DNA from: an uncultured Clostridia bacterium | GTDB taxonomy: Bacteria; Bacillota; Clostridia; Lachnospirales; CAG-274 | Assembly (NCBI GenBank): GCA_947585865.1 | Contig: CANPXH010000006.1 | Location: 41,533-105,532, forward strand | Direction of reading: 5' to 3' | Length of the DNA: 64,000 nucleotides | Shown here: positions 27,108 through 37,555 of the stretch, one piece after another | Layout of the letters: each line of letters starts with the position of its first letter | How positions within the stretch are numbered: the first letter of the stretch is position 1 | Notes under the pieces: model-generated | Database searches by the model: none | What the model was told of the DNA's origin: nothing | Seen by the model: only the letters and a program-made list of their open reading frames with translations | Position numbers and translations under genes: made by a program

Positions 27108-28481
27108 ATGAGCACAGTTGAAACAATAGATAAGAATAAGGTCAAATTTACATTTTCTGTAGATGCGGAAACCTTTGAGAAGGGTATGAACTACTCCTAT
27201 AATAAAAATAAAAATTCCATTAATATCCAAGGCTTCAGAAGGGGCAAGGCTCCCAGAAAGCTTATAGAAGCTCATTACGGCAAGGCTGTATTTTATGATG
27301 ACGCCATTAATTTTGTGCTTCCCGAAGCATACGAAAAGGCTGTTGAGGAAAATGCCTTGGAGGTAGTGTCAAAGCCCGACATCGATGTGGTATCTCTTGA
27401 CGACAGCGGAGTTACGTTTTCGGCAGAGGTGTTTGTAAAGCCCGAGGTAAAGCTTGGGGAATACAAGGGTCTTACCTATACCAAAAAGGAAGTGAACCCA
27501 ACCGATGAGGAAATTGATGCTCAGATAAAAAATGATCTTGAAAAGGCTTCCAGAACAGTTACCGTAACTGACAGACCTATACAAGACGGCGATATCGCAA
27601 CGATCGATTTTAAGGGTTATGTTGATGACGTTGCCTTTGAAGGCGGCGAGGGCAAGGACTTTGATCTTAACATAGGCTCTCATACTTTTATAGATAACTT
27701 TGAAGAACAGCTTGTAGGTCATAATGTTGGCGATGACGTAACGGTAAACGTTACATTCCCCGAAGACTACGGTCAGAAGGATCTTGCAGGCAAGGCTGCC
27801 AAGTTTGAAGTAGAGGTAAAGAATATAAAGGTAAAAGAGATACCCGAGCTTACAGATGAGTTTGTAGAGGATACGACAGAGTTTGACAATATCAAGGATT
27901 ACAGAAACGATATTTGCGGTAAGCTTCTTGCTCAGAATATACAAAGAGCCGATGCGGAGAAGGAAGAAGAGCTTATCAACAAGCTTTGCGACGGTGCAGA
28001 GGTGGATATCCCTCAGCCGATGATAGACTCAGATGTGGATATGAAGATACAGGAATATGCTTATCAGCTCCAGCAGCAGGGGTTATCCCTCGATATGTAT
28101 TTGCAGTATATGGGTCAGACTGTTGATTCTATGAAGGAGGCATATAAGCCTTTGTCAGAAAAGCACGTTAAGGCAAGGCTCGTGCTTGAAGCGATCGCCA
28201 AGGCTGAAAATGTTGAGGTCAGCGATGAGGATATAAAGAATGAGGCAGAAAAGGTAGCCAAATCCTATGGTATAGAGGCAGATCAGGTAATGAAGAGCCC
28301 TGATTTTGTCAAGACTGTAAAGGATGACCTTTCAAGACAGAAGGCCTTGAAGCTGGTTGAAGAGGCGGCAAGTGAGGAAAAGCCCGAAAAGGCAGCCAAG
28401 AAGGAAGCCAAGGCTAAGGCCAAGACAGCCAAGAAGGAAGCAAAGGAAGAAAAAAAGGAAGATAAAAAAGCATCTAAATAA
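27108..28481 (+). CDS. tig: Trigger factor
   Basis: 457 residues. The N-terminal ribosome-binding domain holds the signature GFRRGKAPRK. An FKBP-type prolyl isomerase domain (about 150-245, GDIATIDFKGYVDD) and a helical chaperone arm follow. The last 40 residues are almost entirely Lys, Ala and Glu, a basic low-complexity tail longer than in the E. coli protein. It assists folding of nascent chains. AAGGAGG lies before the ATG. It heads tig-clpP-clpX, the standard order. Confidence 0.97.
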   Translation: MSTVETIDKNKVKFTFSVDAETFEKGMNYSYNKNKNSINIQGFRRGKAPRKLIEAHYGKAVFYDDAINFVLPEAYEKAVEENALEVVSKPDIDVVSLDDSGVTFSAEVFVKPEVKLGEYKGLTYTKKEVNPTDEEIDAQIKNDLEKASRTVTVTDRPIQDGDIATIDFKGYVDDVAFEGGEGKDFDLNIGSHTFIDNFEEQLVGHNVGDDVTVNVTFPEDYGQKDLAGKAAKFEVEVKNIKVKEIPELTDEFVEDTTEFDNIKDYRNDICGKLLAQNIQRADAEKEEELINKLCDGAEVDIPQPMIDSDVDMKIQEYAYQLQQQGLSLDMYLQYMGQTVDSMKEAYKPLSEKHVKARLVLEAIAKAENVEVSDEDIKNEAEKVAKSYGIEADQVMKSPDFVKTVKDDLSRQKALKLVEEAASEEKPEKAAKKEAKAKAKTAKKEAKEEKKEDKKASK

Positions 28482-28502
28482 CAAAACATTGGGGGTATAT
28501 GA

Positions 28503-29087
28503 ATGAGTTTGGTACCTATCGTTGTGGAAAAAACAGCCATGGGCGAACGCTCTTATGATATTTATTCAAGACTTTTGCAAGACCGCATTATTTTCTTGGG
28601 CGAAGAGGTAAATGACGTTACGGCAAGCCTTGTTGTGGCACAGCTTCTTTTCCTTGCGGCGGAAGATCCCGATAAGGATATTAATCTTTATATCAACAGC
28701 CCCGGCGGTTCAGTGACTGCCGGTATGGCAATATATGATACGATGCAGTATATAAAGCCTGATGTGTCCACTATATGTATAGGTATGGCAGCGAGCATGG
28801 GAGCGTTCCTTCTTTCAGGAGGCGCAAGGGGCAAGAGGTTTGCTCTTCCCAATGCCGAGATAATGATACATCAGCCCTTGGGCGGCGCCAGAGGACAGGC
28901 ATCCGATATAAAGATCCATGCCGACTGGATACTTAAAACAAGAGATAAGCTCAACAGAATACTTTCCGAAAATACGGGAAAACCATTAGAAGTGATACAG
29001 GCAGACACGGAAAGAGATAATTTTATGTCCGCTGCCGATGCTAAGGAATATGGGCTTATAGACGATATAATTGTTAAGCCTCGTTAA
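28503..29087 (+). CDS. clpP: ATP-dependent Clp protease proteolytic subunit
   Basis: 194 residues. The serine of the catalytic triad is in [11 protein letters not shown], the histidine in IMIHQPLGG and the aspartate in [11 protein letters not shown]. It forms the tetradecameric barrel that works with ClpX, encoded 12 bases downstream. GGGGG-type ribosome site before ATG 28503. Confidence 0.98.
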   Translation: MSLVPIVVEKTAMGERSYDIYSRLLQDRIIFLGEEVNDVTASLVVAQLLFLAAEDPDKDINLYINSPGGSVTAGMAIYDTMQYIKPDVSTICIGMAASMGAFLLSGGARGKRFALPNAEIMIHQPLGGARGQASDIKIHADWILKTRDKLNRILSENTGKPLEVIQADTERDNFMSAADAKEYGLIDDIIVKPR

Positions 29088-29099
29088 AGGAGAGAATTT

Positions 29100-30398
29100 A
29101 TGGCATCTAAAATTGACGATAAGAAGTTAAAATGTTCATTCTGCGGCAAATCTCAGGATATGGTCAAAAGGCTCATAGCAGGCCCTCATGTATATATCTG
29201 CAATGAGTGTATAGATCTTTGCCATGAAATAATACAGGATGAGTTTGAGGCGGAAAGAGAAGACTACTATGACGATAAAGAGCTTCTCAAGCCGGAAGAG
29301 ATAAAGGCTGCCCTTGATGAATATGTTATAGGTCAGGATGAGGCAAAGAAATCTCTTGCCGTAGCCGTGTACAATCATTATAAGAGAATTGTCGCAAACG
29401 AAGATAAAAACGATGTAGAGCTTCAAAAAAGCAATATACTTATGATAGGGCCTACAGGCGTAGGCAAGACCTACCTTGCTCAGACTCTTGCCCGTATTAT
29501 AAATGTACCCTTTGCCATAGCCGATGCCACAAGTCTTACGGAAGCAGGCTATGTAGGCGAAGATGTTGAGAACATACTCCTTAAGATAATACAGGCTGCG
29601 GATTTTGATGTGGAAAGAGCGGAAAAGGGTATCATATATATAGATGAGATAGACAAGATAGCCAGGAAATCCGATAATCCTTCCATTACAAGAGACGTAA
29701 GCGGCGAGGGCGTACAGCAGGCTCTTCTTAAGATACTTGAAGGTACCGTTGCAAATGTGCCTCCTCAGGGCGGAAGAAAGCATCCTCATCAGGAATTTAT
29801 ACAGATAGATACCACAAATATACTCTTTATATTGGGCGGAGCTTTTGCCGGCCTTGAAAAAATCATAGACAAAAGACTTACAAACAAGGTGATAGGCTTC
29901 GGCGCAGAGGTCAGGAGCAAGAAGGATAGGAACAGCGGCGAGCTTTTCAGACAGGTCATACCTCAGGATCTTGTAAAATACGGGCTTATCCCTGAGCTCA
30001 TAGGACGTATGCCTATAGTGGCGGCTCTTCAAAGCCTTGATGAAGACAGCCTTATAAGGATATTGACTGAGCCTAAGAATGCACTTATAAAGCAGTATAA
30101 GTATATACTGGAGCTTGACGGTGTTTCCCTTGAGTTTGAACCTGCAGCCCTTAAGGCGATAGCCAAGAAGGCCATAGAGCAGGAAACAGGCGCAAGAGGA
30201 CTGAGAGCCATTATAGAGGAGTTTATGAGAGACGTTATGTACAGCGTGCCTTCGGATCCCACTATTGAAAAGTGTATCATAACCGAAGATACGGTCAATG
30301 AAAACAAGCAGCCTGAGCTTGTTATTAACACGGACAGACAGACTCCCGTAAGGAAAAGAAGGACATCTGCTGCCAAGAAGGCTAATGCAGCGGGTTAA
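29100..30398 (+). CDS. clpX: ClpX ATPase subunit
   Basis: 432 residues. The N-terminal zinc domain (CSFCGKSQ and CNECIDLC) selects adaptors and substrates. Walker A is [12 protein letters not shown], Walker [12 protein letters not shown], with sensor and IGF-type loop (KVIGFGAEV) that docks on ClpP. The C-terminus ends in a basic tail. Followed by a terminator. Confidence 0.98.
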   Translation: MASKIDDKKLKCSFCGKSQDMVKRLIAGPHVYICNECIDLCHEIIQDEFEAEREDYYDDKELLKPEEIKAALDEYVIGQDEAKKSLAVAVYNHYKRIVANEDKNDVELQKSNILMIGPTGVGKTYLAQTLARIINVPFAIADATSLTEAGYVGEDVENILLKIIQAADFDVERAEKGIIYIDEIDKIARKSDNPSITRDVSGEGVQQALLKILEGTVANVPPQGGRKHPHQEFIQIDTTNILFILGGAFAGLEKIIDKRLTNKVIGFGAEVRSKKDRNSGELFRQVIPQDLVKYGLIPELIGRMPIVAALQSLDEDSLIRILTEPKNALIKQYKYILELDGVSLEFEPAALKAIAKKAIEQETGARGLRAIIEEFMRDVMYSVPSDPTIEKCIITEDTVNENKQPELVINTDRQTPVRKRRTSAAKKANAAG

Positions 30399-30413
30399 TG
30401 TTCCATAAAACAG

Positions 30414-30449
30414 AAAGGGCTTCGGGCTAATACCCTGTGGCCCTTTTAT
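30414..30449 (+). terminator. tig-clpP-clpX terminator
   Basis: AAAGGGC (30414-30420) pairs with GCCCTTT (30440-30446), with an inner CGGG/CCCT pairing and T-rich end. Confidence 0.85.
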
Positions 30450-30457
30450 TATAAGAC

Positions 30458-30485
30458 TTGACAAGATATGGTTATATGGTATAAT
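30458..30485 (+). promoter_or_regulatory. Histidine operon promoter
   Basis: Consensus TTGACA (30458-30463), 16-base spacer, consensus TATAAT (30480-30485). The start site would be near 30492, giving a leader of about 65 bases without histidine codons or T-box elements. Confidence 0.88.
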
Positions 30486-30526
30486 TGTAATGATTTATCG
30501 CTTTACCACGATGAAGTGAAATTGTG

Positions 30527-30557
30527 AAAGGAAAGCTGTGTATTCAGCATAACAGCT
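30527..30557 (+). promoter_or_regulatory. hisZ ribosome site separated from ATG by a hairpin
   Basis: AAAGGAAAG (30527-30535) is the only Shine-Dalgarno-like sequence, but the ATG is at 30558, about 25 bases on. The interval can fold as AGCTGT/ACAGCT (30534-30539 with 30552-30557) or, exclusively, as GCTG/CAGC (30535-30538 with 30545-30548). The smaller hairpin would bring the site to about 11 bases from the ATG; the larger would bury it. Confidence 0.5.
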
Positions 30558-31733
30558 ATGCTTAAAAATAAGTTACATACACCTGAGGGAGTGAAGGATT
30601 ATCTTCCCGAAGAATGCAGTTTAAAAAGTGAAATAGAAAAAAAGGCGGCGGAGGTATTTTGCAGATCGGGCTATGCTCCCATTACCAGCCCTACCTTTGA
30701 ATACAATGACGTATTCTCAAATATGGGCGGAATAAAGGACAGAAGGACATATAAATTTCTTGACAGAGACGGTTCTCTTCTCGTATTAAGACCCGATATG
30801 ACTCCTGCGATCGCCAGGATAGCGGCGACCGCTTACAGCGAAAAGGATATACCCATGCGCTTTTATTATATTGAGAATATGTTCCGTTCCAATGAGAATT
30901 ATCAAGGCAAGCTCAGAGAATTTACACAGGCTGGTATCGAGCTTATAGGAATAAATTCCATTGATGCCGATATAGAGGTGCTTGTGATAGCCATTGATTC
31001 TCTTTTGGCAGCTGGTCTTAAGGAATTCAAGCTGGATATAGGCCATGCGCTTTTTCTCAGAAGCGTAATAGACGAAGCCGATGTTGATGAAAAAACGGCC
31101 GGTAAGATACAGCAGGCGATAATGAACAAGAATTATGTTGCGGTAAATGAGCTTGCTGAAAAAACAGATAATGAAAATATAAAATATATTTTGCAGGAGC
31201 TTCCGTTTCTCATAGGAGATATGTCCGTTATAGATAAAGTGAAGGATAAGGTCAAAAGCGGCACAGCGGCCTATGCTCTTGATTACCTGAGCAGAGTATA
31301 TACTATAATGGACAGCTTGGATATGAGCAAATATATTTCATTTGATCTTGGCGTGATAGGTTCTATGGACTACTACACAGGACTTATTTTCAGAGGCTAT
31401 GCAAGGGGTACAGGCTCTTCTGTGCTTGACGGCGGCCGTTATGACAATATGGTGGAAAAATTCGGAAGCCCTATGCCTGCGGTAGGCTTTTCGCTTAAGG
31501 TAAACGACATAATGAGCACTATGAAAGCCGACAAAAGAGTAAGCGCCGACGTACTTATGGTGTACGGAGAGGACAGCAGGGCGGAAGCCTTCAAGAAGGC
31601 GGAGAAGCTGAGAGCTGAGGGCTATGCCGTTGAGATGAGCCTTATAGGCAGCGACATAGATAAAAACAAGGCATATGCCGAGGAAAAGGGCATAGGCAAG
31701 ATAGTGTATGCAGGCGTAAAGGAGGCGGAGTGA
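30558..31733 (+). CDS. hisZ: ATP phosphoribosyltransferase regulatory subunit HisZ
   Basis: 391 residues. It resembles histidyl-tRNA synthetase catalytic cores: GVKDYLPEE at the N-terminus, [16 protein letters not shown] (motif 2 zone) and [24 protein letters not shown] (motif 3 zone), and lacks the anticodon-binding domain of a true synthetase. HisZ activates and gives histidine feedback to short-form HisG, encoded immediately downstream with a one-base overlap. This is the first gene of the his operon. The start is supported by alignment to the family's usual N-terminus rather than by a normal ribosome site. Confidence 0.95.
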   Translation: MLKNKLHTPEGVKDYLPEECSLKSEIEKKAAEVFCRSGYAPITSPTFEYNDVFSNMGGIKDRRTYKFLDRDGSLLVLRPDMTPAIARIAATAYSEKDIPMRFYYIENMFRSNENYQGKLREFTQAGIELIGINSIDADIEVLVIAIDSLLAAGLKEFKLDIGHALFLRSVIDEADVDEKTAGKIQQAIMNKNYVAVNELAEKTDNENIKYILQELPFLIGDMSVIDKVKDKVKSGTAAYALDYLSRVYTIMDSLDMSKYISFDLGVIGSMDYYTGLIFRGYARGTGSSVLDGGRYDNMVEKFGSPMPAVGFSLKVNDIMSTMKADKRVSADVLMVYGEDSRAEAFKKAEKLRAEGYAVEMSLIGSDIDKNKAYAEEKGIGKIVYAGVKEAE

Positions 31734-32377
31734 TGGAATATTTGACATTTGCTCTTGCCAAGGGCAGACTTGCAGACAAGACCATGGAGCTTCTTGAAAA
31801 AATAGGGATCACCTGTGACGAGATGAAAGAAAACTCCAGAAAGCTTATTTTTACAAATGAAGAATTGAAGCTGAAATTTTTTCTTGCAAAGGCATCCGAT
31901 GTGCCCACTTATGTTGAAAGCGGCACGGCGGATATAGGTATCGTAGGCAAGGACACTCTTTTGGAAGAGGGCAGAAACCTTTATGAAGTAATGGATCTTA
32001 AAATGGGGAAATGCCGTTTTGCCGTAGCGGGATATAAGGAGACCATGGACAAGCTCAATAATTCTTTGGATCTGAGAGTTGCAACAAAATATCCCAATGT
32101 GGCAAAGGAATATTTTTACCGTAAAAAGCACCAAACCATAGAGATAATAAAGCTTCACGGCAGCGTGGAGCTTGCGCCCATAGTTGGGCTGAGCGATGTT
32201 ATAGTTGATATAGTCGAGACAGGCTCCACGCTCAAAGCCAACGGGCTGGATGTACTGGCCGATATATGCCCTGTTTCCGCAAGAGTTGTGGTAAACAGAG
32301 TCAGCATGAAGCTGGAGCATGAGAGAATAGCTGAAATTATGAGCGGCTTAAGAAAGATGGCAGGTGAAAGCAATTGA
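31733..32377 (+). CDS. hisG: ATP phosphoribosyltransferase, short form
   Basis: 214 residues, first step of histidine synthesis. [10 protein letters not shown] at the start, [14 protein letters not shown] in the middle and [15 protein letters not shown] (the phosphoribosyl pyrophosphate loop) identify HisG. The C-terminal regulatory domain of long HisG is missing, which fits the presence of hisZ. GGAGGCGGAG precedes ATG 31733. Confidence 0.97.
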   Translation: MEYLTFALAKGRLADKTMELLEKIGITCDEMKENSRKLIFTNEELKLKFFLAKASDVPTYVESGTADIGIVGKDTLLEEGRNLYEVMDLKMGKCRFAVAGYKETMDKLNNSLDLRVATKYPNVAKEYFYRKKHQTIEIIKLHGSVELAPIVGLSDVIVDIVETGSTLKANGLDVLADICPVSARVVVNRVSMKLEHERIAEIMSGLRKMAGESN

Positions 32378-33663
32378 TAAAGATAATAAAGTATAATGAC
32401 GAGGAAGGCAGAAGACTTACGGAAGGACTTCTGTCACGTTCTCAGCTTGAGCACGGCAATGTACAGCACATAGTTGACGGCATACTTGCCGATATAAAAG
32501 CAAACGGCGATGAAGCGCTGTTCAGGTACACAAAGGAATTCGACAAGTTTGATGTAAACAAAAGCAATATACTTGTTACAAAGGCTGAAATAGAAGAGGC
32601 CTATTCAAAGGTCGACGACGATCTTATAAGAGTTATAAAGAGGGCAGCCGAAAGAATAAAGGCGTTTCACGAAAAGCAGAAGACAAATAGCTGGCTGGAG
32701 CCCAGCAGCAATGGCGAAATGCTGGGGCAGCTCATAAGACCTCTTGAAAGAGTAGGCGTATATGTACCGGGCGGCAAAGCGGCTTACCCGTCAAGTGTGC
32801 TTATGAACATAATCCCCGCAAAGGTTGCCGGAGTAGATGAAATAGTTATGACTACACCGCCTTCGCAAAACGGCAGCGTTTATCCCACCACTATAGTGGC
32901 AGCGGATATTGCAGGCGTAGACAGGATATATAAAGCGGGAGGCGCACAGGCTGTAGGAGCCTTGGCCTTTGGCACTGAGACAATACCCAAGGTAGACAAG
33001 ATAGTTGGGCCGGGAAATATATTTGTGGCTCTTGCCAAAAGAAGCGTATACGGATATGTAAATATAGACTCCGTTGCAGGCCCCAGCGAAATACTTATAC
33101 TGGCAGATGACAGTGCAGACCCTGTTTTTGTGGCGGCGGATCTTTTGTCACAAGCCGAACACGACGAGCTTGCGTCTGCCGTACTCATTACGGATTCCGC
33201 CGAGCTTGCAAAGAAGGTACAGTCAGAGGCGGAAAAGCAGACCGAATTACTTGAAAGAAAGGATATAATCAAGAAATCTATCGATAACTACGGCGCAATA
33301 ATAGTTGTAAACGACTTTGATCAGGCTTGCGAGCTGTGCAACAGGATAGCTCCCGAACATATGGAGCTTTCCACAAGAGAGCCCTTTGCTCTGCTGCCCA
33401 AGATAAGAAATGCAGGAGCCATATTTTTAGGACATTATACGCCTGAGCCTTTAGGCGACTATATGGCAGGACCAAATCACGTTCTTCCTACAGGCGGTAC
33501 GGCAAGATTTTTCTCACCGCTGTCTATCGACGACTATATTAAAAAATCAAGCATAATTTCATTTAGCAAGTCGGCTCTTGAAGAACTGGGTGATGACGTT
33601 ATAAAATTTGCAAAGGCGGAAGGACTTACCGCTCATGCAAATTCCGTTAAGGTAAGATTATAA
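32374..33663 (+). CDS. hisD: Histidinol dehydrogenase
   Basis: 429 residues, normal length. Oxidises histidinol to histidine in the last two steps. [16 protein letters not shown], the [14 protein letters not shown] and VGPGNIFVA segments, the zinc-binding SQAEHDELA stretch and the C-terminal [11 protein letters not shown] are visible. The start is a TTG (32374) overlapping the hisG stop by four bases, with AGGTGA upstream. Confidence 0.97.
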   Translation: MIKIIKYNDEEGRRLTEGLLSRSQLEHGNVQHIVDGILADIKANGDEALFRYTKEFDKFDVNKSNILVTKAEIEEAYSKVDDDLIRVIKRAAERIKAFHEKQKTNSWLEPSSNGEMLGQLIRPLERVGVYVPGGKAAYPSSVLMNIIPAKVAGVDEIVMTTPPSQNGSVYPTTIVAADIAGVDRIYKAGGAQAVGALAFGTETIPKVDKIVGPGNIFVALAKRSVYGYVNIDSVAGPSEILILADDSADPVFVAADLLSQAEHDELASAVLITDSAELAKKVQSEAEKQTELLERKDIIKKSIDNYGAIIVVNDFDQACELCNRIAPEHMELSTREPFALLPKIRNAGAIFLGHYTPEPLGDYMAGPNHVLPTGGTARFFSPLSIDDYIKKSSIISFSKSALEELGDDVIKFAKAEGLTAHANSVKVRL

Positions 33664-33681
33664 GGACAAGGAGGGAATACA

Positions 33682-34272
33682 GTGAACAGGATAGCAAGCA
33701 TTAAGCGCAATACCTATGAAACAAGAATAAAAATGAGTCTTGATATTGACGGAAGCGGTGCAAATGATATAAACACAGGCGTAGGCTTTTTCGATCATAT
33801 GCTTACTCATATTTCAAAGCATGGTTTTTTGGATCTCAATATAGACTGTGAAGGCGATCTTGACGTGGACTGTCATCATACAGTTGAGGATGTGGGCATA
33901 GTATTGGGTAAGTGTTTTGAGGAGGCTCTCGGAGATAAGGAAGGCATAAGAAGATACGGCTATGCCGTTGTGCCTATGGATGAGGCTCTTGTGCTCTGTG
34001 CGCTGGATTTCTCAGGCAGATCATATCTTAACTTCGACGGCAGGTTCACTGCCTCAAGCATAGGACTTTTTGATCTTGAGATGGTTGAGGAGTTTTTCAG
34101 AGCGGTTGCGGATAATTGCGGAATGACTCTTCATATCAAAGTGCTTGACGGTAAGAACAATCATCATATTGCCGAGGCTATGTTCAAGGCATTCGGCAAG
34201 GCTGTGGATATGGCTGTATCGATAGATGAAAGAATAGACGGTGTATTATCTACTAAGGGAATGTTGGAATAA
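33682..34272 (+). CDS. hisB: Imidazoleglycerol-phosphate dehydratase
   Basis: 196 residues, monofunctional (no histidinol phosphatase domain). Metal-binding signatures FFDHMLTHISKH, DCHHTVEDVG and the C-terminal NNHHIAEAMFKAFGKA are intact. The start is GTG 33682 after GGAGG. No histidinol-phosphate phosphatase (hisJ/hisN) or aminotransferase (hisC) gene is seen in this operon, so those steps are encoded elsewhere. Confidence 0.97.
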   Translation: MNRIASIKRNTYETRIKMSLDIDGSGANDINTGVGFFDHMLTHISKHGFLDLNIDCEGDLDVDCHHTVEDVGIVLGKCFEEALGDKEGIRRYGYAVVPMDEALVLCALDFSGRSYLNFDGRFTASSIGLFDLEMVEEFFRAVADNCGMTLHIKVLDGKNNHHIAEAMFKAFGKAVDMAVSIDERIDGVLSTKGMLE

Positions 34273-34871
34273 TGATAGCGATCATAGATTATGGTATGGG
34301 CAATTTGAGAAGTGTGGAAAAAGCCCTTGAATTTGTGGGTCAGGAGGCTGTTGTTACAGACGATATCGCTGTAATGAGATCTGCCGATAAGCTTGTGCTG
34401 CCCGGCGTAGGCGCCTTTGGCGATGCCATAGCGACAATAAGGGAAAAGGGCATAGACGATGTCATATATGATGCCGTTGCTAAGGACAAGCCCTTTTTAG
34501 GCATATGCCTGGGTATGCAGCTTATATTTGATAAAAGCTATGAATATGGCGAATATAAAGGCCTTGGACTCATAAGAGGCGAGATCAGGCTTTTGCCCGA
34601 TAATGTAAAAAAACCGCACATAGGCTGGAACGACCTTAATATCAAAAAGCGTTCTCCCCTTTTTATGAATTTGGGAGAAAGGCCTTATGTTTACTTTGTG
34701 CATTCCTATTATCTGGAAACGGAAGACATATCGGCAGTGTCCGCCACCACAGACTACGGCAAGGAGATACAGGTGGCCGTACAGAAGGACAATATATTTG
34801 CCCTGCAGTTCCATCCTGAAAAAAGCGGCGATGTGGGACTTGAAATATTAAAGAATTTCGGAGGTTTATAA
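34272..34871 (+). CDS. hisH: Imidazole glycerol phosphate synthase, glutaminase subunit
   Basis: 199 residues. Class I amidotransferase: DYGMGNLRSVEKA start, nucleophile cysteine in FLGICLGMQLIF, and the histidine/glutamate pair in ALQFHPEKSG. It passes ammonia to HisF. The ATG overlaps the hisB stop by one base. Confidence 0.97.
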   Translation: MIAIIDYGMGNLRSVEKALEFVGQEAVVTDDIAVMRSADKLVLPGVGAFGDAIATIREKGIDDVIYDAVAKDKPFLGICLGMQLIFDKSYEYGEYKGLGLIRGEIRLLPDNVKKPHIGWNDLNIKKRSPLFMNLGERPYVYFVHSYYLETEDISAVSATTDYGKEIQVAVQKDNIFALQFHPEKSGDVGLEILKNFGGL

Positions 34872-34872
34872 T

Positions 34873-35586
34873 ATGCAGATATATCCTGCAATAGATATAA
34901 TTGACGGCAAAGCTGTAAGGCTTTCCCAAGGCAGCTTTGACAATATAACGATATTTAACGATACGCCCTCTGAGGCTGCCAAGGATTGGGTAGAGGCGGG
35001 AGCCGACTATATACATATAGTCGACCTTGACGGAGCCCGATACGGCAGAAGCTTTATTATAGATATAATAAAAGATATAAAGTCAAAATATAATGTAAAT
35101 ATACAAACAGGCGGCGGTGTAAGAAGTCTCAGAGATGTAGAGGACAGAATAAACGCAGGGGCTTCAAGAGTCATAATAGGCACTGCCGCAGTTAAAAATC
35201 CCGAACTTGTGAGAGAGGCGGCAAAGCTTTACGGCGGGAAAATAGCAGTAGGGGTAGATGCCAAGAACGGTATGGTCGCAGTATCGGGCTGGGAGGAAGT
35301 CAGCAGCGTAAAGGCTGTCGATCTATGTCATGAAATGAAAAGGTACGGCGTAGGCACTATAATTTATACCGATATATCAAAAGACGGTATGATGAGCGGC
35401 CCCAATATATCTTCCACAAAAGAGCTTATTGAAAGAACGGGTATGGATATAATTGCCTCAGGCGGCGTATCCAATATGCGTGATGTGGAAAATGTAAAGA
35501 ATATAAATGCCGCAGGAGTTATAATAGGCAAGGCACTTTATAACGGTGCGTTGGATCTGAAAGAAGTAATAGACAAATTCGGCTGA
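34873..35586 (+). CDS. hisA: Phosphoribosylformimino-AICAR-phosphate isomerase
   Basis: 237 residues, a beta-alpha barrel isomerase. YPAIDIIDGKAVRLSQG at the start, HIVDLDGA and IQTGGGVRS, and the second-half YTDISKDGMMSGPN and ASGGVSN phosphate loops are present. It begins one base after hisH. Confidence 0.97.
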   Translation: MQIYPAIDIIDGKAVRLSQGSFDNITIFNDTPSEAAKDWVEAGADYIHIVDLDGARYGRSFIIDIIKDIKSKYNVNIQTGGGVRSLRDVEDRINAGASRVIIGTAAVKNPELVREAAKLYGGKIAVGVDAKNGMVAVSGWEEVSSVKAVDLCHEMKRYGVGTIIYTDISKDGMMSGPNISSTKELIERTGMDIIASGGVSNMRDVENVKNINAAGVIIGKALYNGALDLKEVIDKFG

Positions 35587-35599
35587 ACGGAGAATGCTT

Positions 35600-36454
35600 A
35601 TGGATAATAAAAGGAATATTATCCTTAAATACATTTATTCATATTTTTTTATAACGGTAGGTGCCGCCATTGCCGCCTTTGCCATTGAGGAATTTCTTAT
35701 TGCAAAGCAGATACTTGACGGCGGTATCGTGGGTATATCGATAATACTCAATCATCTGTTTCACATAAGGCTCAGTGTGTTTATCGTTATACTAAACATA
35801 CCGTTTCTCATAATGGGACTTAAGCTTATGGGCAAAACGTTTGCCTTTAAGGCTACATATGCAATGCTCGTCTTTTCGGCATTTCTCGTTGTGTTTGAAG
35901 AAATGCAGGAGGTGACAGAGGATCCACTTCTTGCCACTGTATACGGCGGTGTGTTTTTAGGACTGGGAGTCGGGATAGTTATGCGCTTTGGCGGCTGCGT
36001 AGACGGAATAGATACGGTATCTTTGCTGCTCAGCAAAAAGACTCAATTCTCTACAGGGCAGATAATACTCTTTTTTAATCTTATCATTTATTCCTGCGCA
36101 GGGCTCATATTCGGTCCGGACAGAGCATTATACAGCCTTCTTGCCTATTTTATCACATCTAAAGTAATAGATATCGTGGAGACGGGTCTTGACCAGGGCA
36201 AGGCCGTTATGATAATAACGGAAAACGGAGAAAGGATCGCCGATACCATATACAGGCACTTAGGCAGAACAGTTACTCTCCTTGAGGGCGAAGGTCTTAT
36301 AAGCGGAAAGAAAATAGTGCTGTATTGCGTAGTTACACGTATTGAACTAAGTGAGCTCAAGAGGATAGTACAAGATGACGACGGCTCGGCTTTTATGACG
36401 GTATCCGACGTATCGGAAATAGTAGGAAAGCACATAAAGAAAAAGAAGGAATAG
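35600..36454 (+). CDS. YitT family membrane protein with DUF2179 domain, inside the his operon
   Basis: 284 residues. Five or six hydrophobic helices fill the first 200 residues, with the YitT pattern (LDGGIVGISIIL, MRFGGCVDGIDTVSLLL, FITSKVIDIVETGLDQGK). A cytoplasmic DUF2179 domain follows (GRTVTLLEGEGLISGKK, then RIELSELKRIV). YitT proteins are putative transporters with no agreed substrate. The start at 35600 lies 7 bases after ACGGAG; the in-frame ATG at 35594 is too close. It sits between hisA and hisF with gaps of 13 and 9 bases, so it is surely co-transcribed. The gene ends in TAG. Confidence 0.92.
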   Translation: MDNKRNIILKYIYSYFFITVGAAIAAFAIEEFLIAKQILDGGIVGISIILNHLFHIRLSVFIVILNIPFLIMGLKLMGKTFAFKATYAMLVFSAFLVVFEEMQEVTEDPLLATVYGGVFLGLGVGIVMRFGGCVDGIDTVSLLLSKKTQFSTGQIILFFNLIIYSCAGLIFGPDRALYSLLAYFITSKVIDIVETGLDQGKAVMIITENGERIADTIYRHLGRTVTLLEGEGLISGKKIVLYCVVTRIELSELKRIVQDDDGSAFMTVSDVSEIVGKHIKKKKE

Positions 36455-36463
36455 GTGAGTGTC

Positions 36464-37246
36464 ATGCACACTAAGAGAATAATACCGTGTTTGGATGTAA
36501 ATAACGGCAGGGTAGTAAAGGGCGTAAATTTCGTTAATCTGAGAGATGCAGGCGATCCTGTGGAAATAGCCGCAATGTATAACAGATCCCTTGCGGATGA
36601 AATAGTTTTTTTGGATATAACGGCATCTTCGGACGCAAGAAATATTATGCTCGATGTGGTAGCCAAAACGGCGGAGCAGGTATTCATACCCCTTACCGTA
36701 GGCGGCGGGATAAGGAGCATTGAGGATTTCAGAGAAATACTCAGCGCAGGCGCCGATAAGATAGCAGTCAACTCGGCTGCCATCAAAAGGCCGGAGCTTA
36801 TAAACGAAGCTGCCGAAAGATTCGGTTCACAATGTGTTGTGGTGGCAATAGACGCCAAGAGAAGAGATCCCTCGGGCTATGACGTATACCTTAACGGGGG
36901 AAGGGTAAACACTTATAAGGATGCGCTGGAGTGGGCAGTTGAGGCTGAAAAAAGAGGTGCAGGAGAAATACTTCTTACAAGCATGGACTGTGACGGAACA
37001 AAGGCGGGCTATGATCTGGGATTGACAAGGGCAATAAGCGATGCCGTATCCATACCCGTTATAGCTTCGGGTGGAGCGGGCACCATGGAGCACTTTGCCC
37101 AAGCTCTTACGCAGGGGGGTGCGGAGGCTGCGCTTGCCGCCAGTCTTTTCCACTACAGAGAAATGGAGATAAAAGACCTTAAGAAATATCTTGCAAAGCA
37201 GGGCATACCTGTAAGATTGGGAGAAAGCTATGAAAATAAAATTTAA
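36464..37246 (+). CDS. hisF: Imidazole glycerol phosphate synthase, cyclase subunit
   Basis: 260 residues. [18 protein letters not shown] is the conserved start, with catalytic aspartates here and in [15 protein letters not shown]. The ammonia-channel barrel continues to [12 protein letters not shown]. The start is taken at ATG 36464, where the family begins, rather than the GTG at 36455. The 3' end overlaps hisI by 17 bases. Confidence 0.97.
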   Translation: MHTKRIIPCLDVNNGRVVKGVNFVNLRDAGDPVEIAAMYNRSLADEIVFLDITASSDARNIMLDVVAKTAEQVFIPLTVGGGIRSIEDFREILSAGADKIAVNSAAIKRPELINEAAERFGSQCVVVAIDAKRRDPSGYDVYLNGGRVNTYKDALEWAVEAEKRGAGEILLTSMDCDGTKAGYDLGLTRAISDAVSIPVIASGGAGTMEHFAQALTQGGAEAALAASLFHYREMEIKDLKKYLAKQGIPVRLGESYENKI

Positions 37247-37553
37247 TGAAGACGGTCTTGTGCCGTGCATAGCGCAGGATCATAAAACGAAGGATGTGCT
37301 CATGCTTGCCTATATGGATCAGGAGGCTTTTGACCTTACCGTAAAGACAGGCTTGGCCACATATTACAGCCGCTCACGTCAGAAGCTTTGGGTAAAGGGC
37401 GAGACCAGCGGACATTATCAGCACGTTAAGGAAATACGATACGATTGTGACTGCGATACTATACTTTTGCTCATAGAGCAGGAGGGAGCGGCTTGTCACA
37501 CGGGTAACCGCTCTTGCTTTTACAGAAAGCTGGAAGAATACAAAGGAGAATGA
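37230..37553 (+). CDS. hisI: Phosphoribosyl-AMP cyclohydrolase
   Basis: 107 residues, HisI only. [13 protein letters not shown], the WVKGETSGH motif and the metal-binding DCDCDT and [10 protein letters not shown] segments are all present. HisE is a separate gene beginning 3 bases after the hisI stop, whereas many bacteria fuse the two. Confidence 0.97.
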   Translation: MKIKFNEDGLVPCIAQDHKTKDVLMLAYMDQEAFDLTVKTGLATYYSRSRQKLWVKGETSGHYQHVKEIRYDCDCDTILLLIEQEGAACHTGNRSCFYRKLEEYKGE

Positions 37554-37555
37554 TC

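Noticed and set aside
29136..30464. A 442-codon minus-strand frame opposite clpX
   Set aside because: It is an antisense shadow of an unmistakable ClpX gene, with tyrosine- and cysteine-rich low-quality translation and no start signal. The 326-codon frame opposite the gdpP gene (15919-16899) was rejected for the same reason.
30493..30557. Histidine attenuator peptide upstream of hisZ
   Set aside because: No short frame with histidine codons and no terminator/antiterminator pair is seen in the roughly 65-base leader.
30558..31733. Histidyl-tRNA synthetase (hisS)
   Set aside because: The frame resembles HisS but ends without the anticodon-binding domain and is followed directly by a short-form hisG, which fits HisZ.
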